Part shown: piece by piece, positions 14,620 through 19,075 of the stretch
Layout of the letters: each line of letters starts with the position of its first letter
How positions within the stretch are numbered: the first letter of the stretch is position 1
Assembly (NCBI GenBank): GCA_036675565.1
Contig: JAKFER010000084.1
Span: 1-19,075 of the forward strand
Direction: 5' to 3'
Length of the DNA: 19,075 nucleotides
Source: JACCYQ01 sp036675565
GTDB lineage: Bacteria > Bacteroidota > Bacteroidia > Chitinophagales > Chitinophagaceae
The notes under the pieces: generated by a model
Seen by the model: the letters and a program-made list of their open reading frames with translations, nothing else
Databases searched by the model: none
What the model was told of the DNA's origin: nothing
Made by a program: the position numbers and the translations under genes

Positions 14620-16314
14620 TTACCAGAACCTGATATACAACGCCAGCAGGATACCGGTAAGTACAATGATCATTGTTAATACGGATGGTGATACCTTATA
14701 CATCCGGGTGTCTACTTCCAATGCATGAACCTGTTGTCTTCCCTTTACATCAAGCAAACTGATGATAACCATGATGAGAATTGTAAAAAAGAATACCCAT
14801 CCCATACTTACCAGGAAAGGAATTTCGTAAACGCCCTGTGCATTCATAAATGCCGTGTACAAAAAGTTTTCATGCGACCAGCCAGCTAAAAACTTATCAA
14901 ACAAAACCATTAAAAACAATCCGCTGATGATACCTGCAATCGCCGCTTTTGAAGTGGTTTTCTTCCAAAAAAATCCTAATAAAAAAACAGCAAAGATCGC
15001 TGGTGAAATATAACCTGTATATTTTTGAATAAAGATAAAACCGCCCTCACTGCCTATCCCCAGCGCATCTCTCCAGTTCACAATAACAGCCAGTAACAAA
15101 GAAACTAATACCACTACCCTTCCCATCCACACAAGCTTTTTTTCTGGGGCTTCTTTATTAATGTATTTCCGGTAAATATCCAATGTGTAAATGGTGGAAA
15201 CGCTGTTGGCTTTACCAGCGAGTGATGCTACAATGGCGGCCGTTAATGCCGCCAATGATAAACCTTTTAAACCTGCAGGTAAAAAACCAAGTACCGCGGA
15301 ATATGCATTGTCTGCCCTGAATTCACCATTTGTTAGCATCTCGTTTTGCAGTGCACCGTTTTTATGTAAAACATATGCGGCTATCCCTGGCAATACCACG
15401 ATCAGTGGCATCATTAATTTTATGAATGCCGCGAAAAGAATCCCGGTACGGGCGGTTTGCAAATCTGCACCCAAAGCTCTTTGTGTGATATACTGGTTGC
15501 ATCCCCAGTAATTCAGGTTAGCTACCCACATACCTGCAATCAACATAGCAACTCCGGGCAAATCAAGATAATTAGACACTTGTTCTTTAGTGGATGTTGA
15601 TGTGGGTTTGTCAAAAATCATATCAAAATGTCCGGGTGCTTCATTTAGTAGTGCCTTAAATCCTGCGAAAATATCCGCGCCAAATCCCAAATGCTCAGAT
15701 ACTAATTGCAAGGCGATATAACTTGTCACCAATCCACCGATCACCAATACCAATACCTGAATTACATCAGTATAACCAATCACCTTCATTCCACCCAATG
15801 TGATGATCATGGCAAATATGGCCAGGCCAGCCATGATTAAATGAAAATTTTCACCACCGGTTAAATTATTAATGGCAAGTGTACCCAAATAAAGAATGGA
15901 TGTAAGATTGACTGTAATGTACAGGAACAACCAGAAGATGGCCATAATGAGTGCCACCGTTTCATTGTACCGCGTTTTTAAAAATTGCGGCATGGTGAAA
16001 ATCCGGTTCTTTAAATAAATGGGCATAAAAAAAACGGCTACAATAATGAGGGCCGCTGCGCCTAACCATTCATAGGCTGAAATGGCTAATCCTAATTTGA
16101 AACCACTGCCTGACATACCAATGAACTGTTCGGCAGAAATGTTTGAGGCAATAAGAGATGCACCGATAGCCCACCAGGTGAGAGAACCTTTTGCCAAAAA
16201 AAAATCTGTACTGGTTTCAGCTTCCTTTTTCTTCCGGTAATAGATCCATAAACCATAGGATGCAACAATTACAAAATAAATAAGGAATACAACAATGTCT
16301 ATGGATTGTAACAT
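14620..16314 (-). CDS. sodium:solute symporter, SGLT-type sugar transporter
   Basis: 564 residues with about 14 hydrophobic segments, the size and topology of the SSS/SGLT family. N-terminal signatures are DIVVFLIYFVIVASYGLW (6-23), then a basic loop, then TDFFLAKGSLTWWAIGASLIASNISAEQFIGMSGSGF, the classic sodium/sugar region. IYLKNRIFTMPQFLKTRYN is the SGLT-like loop (usual form R-x-x-TMPEFL-x-x-R). LAALTAAIVASLAGKANSVSTIYTLDIYR is the conserved core helix with the sodium-site Ser/Ala stretch. It would import a sugar together with sodium through the inner membrane. The ATG at 16314 lies 9 nt after the aldose epimerase stop, so the two are co-transcribed, and the GH127 enzyme upstream points to a pentose such as L-arabinose. 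It is the last gene before the terminator. Confidence 0.93.
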   Translation of the reverse strand: MLQSIDIVVFLIYFVIVASYGLWIYYRKKKEAETSTDFFLAKGSLTWWAIGASLIASNISAEQFIGMSGSGFKLGLAISAYEWLGAAALIIVAVFFMPIYLKNRIFTMPQFLKTRYNETVALIMAIFWLFLYITVNLTSILYLGTLAINNLTGGENFHLIMAGLAIFAMIITLGGMKVIGYTDVIQVLVLVIGGLVTSYIALQLVSEHLGFGADIFAGFKALLNEAPGHFDMIFDKPTSTSTKEQVSNYLDLPGVAMLIAGMWVANLNYWGCNQYITQRALGADLQTARTGILFAAFIKLMMPLIVVLPGIAAYVLHKNGALQNEMLTNGEFRADNAYSAVLGFLPAGLKGLSLAALTAAIVASLAGKANSVSTIYTLDIYRKYINKEAPEKKLVWMGRVVVLVSLLLAVIVNWRDALGIGSEGGFIFIQKYTGYISPAIFAVFLLGFFWKKTTSKAAIAGIISGLFLMVLFDKFLAGWSHENFLYTAFMNAQGVYEIPFLVSMGWVFFFTILIMVIISLLDVKGRQQVHALEVDTRMYKVSPSVLTMIIVLTGILLALYIRFW

Positions 16315-16323
16315 GAGCCTTTT

Positions 16324-17469
16324 TTATTGAGCAGTAGAAAATGTATAAAAAGATACAGTTTTATATGATTCACCAGGAATAAGTACGGTTGATGGAAAAG
16401 CCGGTTGGTTAGGACTGTCGGGAAAATGCTGGGTCTCCAGGCAAAATGAAGTTCTGAAATCATCCATACCTTTTCGCAATTTATTCTGGCTTTGCATAAA
16501 ATTTCCTGAATAAAACTGAAGCCCGGGTTCCCCTGTAAAAATTTCCATGATGATTCCACTTTTATCACCCACAACAGTAGCCACTTTCCGAAGATTTTGA
16601 TACATATCGGAGTTGACCTCTGTGCCTGTTAAAACAAAATTGTGGTCATAACCCTTGCCATATTCAAGTTGTTGATTTTTTATTTCAATGTCCCTTCCAA
16701 TGGTTTTGGGAATTGTAAAATCAAAAGGCGTATTGATAACCGGTTCAATTTTCCCTGTTGGTATTAATGTACTATCCACGGGTGTATAATGAGTGGCATT
16801 AATCTGCAGCATATGATCAAGGATGGTTCCACTTCCCTCACCATTTAAATTAAAAAATGCATGATTGGTTAAATTCACTACAGTAGTTAAATCCGTTGTG
16901 GCCTCGTACATGCATTTAAGACTATTGTTACCCGTTAGTGAATAAGTAACTTTTACATTAAGGTTTCCCGGGAAACCTTCTTCCCCGTCTTTTGATAAAT
17001 AAGAAAGCTCCAGTGTTGAATCATTCAATTGGATTCCATCAAAAACCTGGTAGTGAAAACCTTTGCTTCCGCCATGTAATGCGTTTGGAATATTATTGAT
17101 GGATACCTGGTAACGATTATTATCGATCATAAAAGCGCCTTTTGCCAACCGGTTACCATAGCGCCCAATGGTAGCACCGAAGTAAGGTTCGGTGGATGAA
17201 ATGTAATGTTCTAAGCTATCAAAGCCAATCACTACATTGGTTGGCTTGCCATTTTTATCCGGGACGATCAAACTCACAATCCTGCCGCCATAGTTGGTGA
17301 TGGCAGCCTGCATGCCTTGTTTATTTTTTAAAATATACAGGCTGGTTTCTTTATCATCTATGGTTTGCTGAAATGCGTTTGTTGAGGGTAAGATATTGGA
17401 TTTGACTTCTTCAGTTAAATTACAACCGATCAATAAAGCACTCATAAAAGCGATAAGCAGTTTTTTCAT
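16324..17469 (-). CDS. galM: aldose 1-epimerase (mutarotase), predicted lipoprotein
   Basis: 381 residues from ATG 17469. A TTG at 17499 extends the frame by 10 codons, but the ATG gives MKKLLIAFMSALLIGC with a good lipobox (LIGC, lipid-bearing Cys at 16), so it is preferred. The enzyme interconverts alpha and beta anomers of free aldoses. Visible motifs: NYGGRIVSLIVPD (59-71), GATIGRYGNRL (98-108), ALHGGSKGFHY (130-140) with H132, VNLTNHAFFNLNG (198-210) with catalytic H203, GYDHNFVL (273-280) and EPGLQFYSGN with catalytic E314. All expected catalytic residues are present. As a lipoprotein it would act outside the cytoplasm, feeding the symporter encoded 9 nt downstream. Between it and the GH127 gene lie about 190 nt of AT-rich DNA with no ORF; a near-consensus element (TTATTTTG at 17528-17535, minus) may be a separate promoter. 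Confidence 0.95.
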   Translation of the reverse strand: MKKLLIAFMSALLIGCNLTEEVKSNILPSTNAFQQTIDDKETSLYILKNKQGMQAAITNYGGRIVSLIVPDKNGKPTNVVIGFDSLEHYISSTEPYFGATIGRYGNRLAKGAFMIDNNRYQVSINNIPNALHGGSKGFHYQVFDGIQLNDSTLELSYLSKDGEEGFPGNLNVKVTYSLTGNNSLKCMYEATTDLTTVVNLTNHAFFNLNGEGSGTILDHMLQINATHYTPVDSTLIPTGKIEPVINTPFDFTIPKTIGRDIEIKNQQLEYGKGYDHNFVLTGTEVNSDMYQNLRKVATVVGDKSGIIMEIFTGEPGLQFYSGNFMQSQNKLRKGMDDFRTSFCLETQHFPDSPNQPAFPSTVLIPGESYKTVSFYTFSTAQ

Positions 17470-17659
17470 TATAATTATTTTGGCGAAAAATCCAATCAAA
17501 AATTTAAAAAGGATTTTTCATAAAAATCAAAATAAAATGCAATTAAATTAAAGGTACTAGTTATCATAATTTGAAAGAAATTGGGAACTACAAGAGAACC
17601 ATTATTATAAATCATACTGTATACACCTCAAAAATTTAGTTATTCTTGATACCTAATTT

Positions 17660-19075
17660 TTATTGCACTACCGGAAACTGACTTATCCTTAATGTAGTGC
17701 AACCATAAGGAATTAAAGTAATGGTTTCAGCAGGTTGATCCTTAAGATAACGTATCGAACTATATGGTAAAGGTCCTGATGTTTCATTGTATAATTGCCA
17801 TTCTGGGATTCTTTTGCCTTTTGCTTTAATTTGAATTGGTGCATTAGAAAGATTCCAGGGATTAGCCGCTAGTTTTTTATTATTGAAAATTATTTCAAAT
17901 GAAGTGGATGGACTTCTTAATAATTCTTCTAACATGCCATAATTCCAAGGAGTTTTAGGACGTACTTCTCTATAATCACCATACCTGTCTGTTCCTTTTA
18001 CTTTTTTCCAATTTTCTTCTATTTTTAAAGCATATACAAGTGGCCCCCTTTCTACTGCTACAGAATTATTGAACCAACGGGAGGTCGTAACTTCCATTGG
18101 CAGAATTAATTCAACAACATCATTATCATTCCACTTCCTGTTCACTTTTACAATTTGATTTCGTTCAGGTTCTGCCCATAATTCACCATTTATTTTAATG
18201 ATAGCTTGCTTGCACCAGGATGGGATGCGTAAATGCAATGGAAAGGTTAATTGTCCCGGTGCATTCAGCGTAAATTTTATGTTACTATCGAAAGGATAAT
18301 TTGTTTCTTCTGTGAATATAACCTCTGTACCATCCGCAACTTTTGCTTTTACTTCAGAAGCACTATATACTAATGCCGCCAGTCCGTTATCTTCTGTAGC
18401 GAGCCAAAGATTCTGTACAAATTTGGGCCATGCCTGGTGCATATTGCTGGTGCAACAGGGGAAGCCGGTTAATACACCATAACATTGATCTGTTCCATCA
18501 TAAGGCGTTACAAAATTCCGGTTGTGACGGGTGATCATTACCTGGTTGGCTTGCTGATAATACTGGCGACCAACATAACCATCTTCAATTTGTGTTGGCA
18601 GAGCATTAAAAGCAATTTTTTCCAGGTGATCCATCATACTGATATCACCAGTTATACTAATCATATTTTCAAGGGAATACATCATTTCAACAGATGAACA
18701 TAATTCAGAACCATGCACAGGATCATTCCCCCTTGTTAGTTCATCTGCACCATACATACCCTGTGCCTGACCAAGGTAATGACGTATATCCTTAAACGCT
18801 TTTGATACTGCATCAATATATTTTTTTTCAGGATGCTGCTGGAAATAAATAACCGGCTCTTTAATACCTTGGGCTAAATTGACAGTATGAAATGTATAGG
18901 GCGTAGCAACATCCTGGGTATGCAAAAATGAATTGGTCCAATCGAAAGATTGCTTGTGGATTATCTCTGCCAAGTCAAGTAAAAAATTTTCACCCGTAAT
19001 ATTATAAAGCCAGTATATAACCAAAAGGTTATCTCCACCACGTTGTGAACCCCACCATGAATAATGACCTAAAGG
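17660..19075 (-). CDS. GH127-type (DUF1680) beta-L-arabinofuranosidase-like enzyme, N-terminus cut
   Basis: The frame is open from the stop at 17660-17662 through the right edge, giving 471 C-terminal residues. There is no start codon of family type: the apparent start near 19024 is an internal TTG, and coding continues upstream as SWWGSQRGGDNL. Full proteins are usually over 600 residues. Seen: YGADELTRGN, then GSELCSSVE (Glu and Cys of the zinc site, visible residues 124 and 126) and FPCCTSNMHQAWP (adjacent cysteines 207-208; one is the nucleophile in the characterised enzyme HypBA1, whose site is Glu-Cys-Cys-Cys). A beta-sandwich end (HLRIPSWCKQAIIKING, and PLVYALKIE) matches the family. 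The enzyme removes beta-L-arabinofuranose from plant glycans or glycoproteins. It begins the module that continues with the epimerase and the symporter. Subfamily is uncertain. Confidence 0.9.
   Translation of the reverse strand, partial: PLGHYSWWGSQRGGDNLLVIYWLYNITGENFLLDLAEIIHKQSFDWTNSFLHTQDVATPYTFHTVNLAQGIKEPVIYFQQHPEKKYIDAVSKAFKDIRHYLGQAQGMYGADELTRGNDPVHGSELCSSVEMMYSLENMISITGDISMMDHLEKIAFNALPTQIEDGYVGRQYYQQANQVMITRHNRNFVTPYDGTDQCYGVLTGFPCCTSNMHQAWPKFVQNLWLATEDNGLAALVYSASEVKAKVADGTEVIFTEETNYPFDSNIKFTLNAPGQLTFPLHLRIPSWCKQAIIKINGELWAEPERNQIVKVNRKWNDNDVVELILPMEVTTSRWFNNSVAVERGPLVYALKIEENWKKVKGTDRYGDYREVRPKTPWNYGMLEELLRSPSTSFEIIFNNKKLAANPWNLSNAPIQIKAKGKRIPEWQLYNETSGPLPYSSIRYLKDQPAETITLIPYGCTTLRISQFPVVQ

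Noticed and set aside
17470..17499. 10-codon extension of the epimerase from TTG
   Set aside because: The ATG at 17469 directly starts a lipoprotein signal peptide.
19022..19024. TTG as start of the GH127 gene
   Set aside because: The frame stays open to the window edge with family-like residues (SWWGSQRGGDNL), so the gene is truncated by the window, not started here.

Overview
The window (about 40% GC by eye) looks like chromosomal DNA of a member of the Bacteroidota. The evidence is a DUF4271 protein, a Bacteroidota-style GpsA (GPCHAEE in place of the usual GPSFA), promoter-like TAnnTTTG elements just upstream of start codons, A-rich leaders without Shine-Dalgarno sequences, a TonB receptor and GH127 sugar genes. 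A Chitinophagaceae-like host is my inference from overall sequence style only.

Layout. 1-2523, minus strand: a TamA/BamA-like outer-membrane protein followed by a DUF4271 membrane protein that runs off the left edge. 2582-3712, plus: hemW, read divergently from the BamA-like gene and apparently starting at TTG. 3709-3813, minus: a possible 34-residue membrane protein whose stop overlaps the hemW stop. 3942-8008, minus: gpsA, then (behind a strong terminator) an HlyD/MacA-type efflux adaptor preceded by a TolC-family outer-membrane protein. 8078-10610, minus: an APC amino-acid permease overlapping by 11 nt a Cys/Met-type PLP enzyme. 10727-13624, plus: a clear cobalamin riboswitch, a BtuB-like TonB receptor and a MarC-family membrane protein. 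13632-14551: a 13-bp perfect inverted repeat, tRNA-Arg(CCG) with its own terminator, and a small exported coiled-coil protein of unknown function. 14620-19075, minus: a sugar module of GH127 glycosidase (cut by the right edge), lipoprotein aldose 1-epimerase and SGLT-type sodium symporter, ending in a terminator shared with the coiled-coil gene.

How genes work together. The right-hand module would release a sugar (probably L-arabinose) outside the cytoplasm, interconvert its anomers and import it with sodium. TolC plus adaptor are two parts of a tripartite pump whose inner-membrane part is absent here. Permease plus PLP enzyme suggest uptake and breakdown or conversion of a sulfur-containing or related amino acid. 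The B12 riboswitch should shut down the vitamin B12 receptor when the vitamin is plentiful.

Most of the window is ordinary housekeeping and transport DNA. I see no phage, insertion sequence, CRISPR or obvious defence system. The least explained items are the tiny ORF behind hemW, the coiled-coil protein, the inverted repeat beside the tRNA, the nested hairpin between riboswitch and receptor start, and the altered active-site segment of the PLP enzyme.
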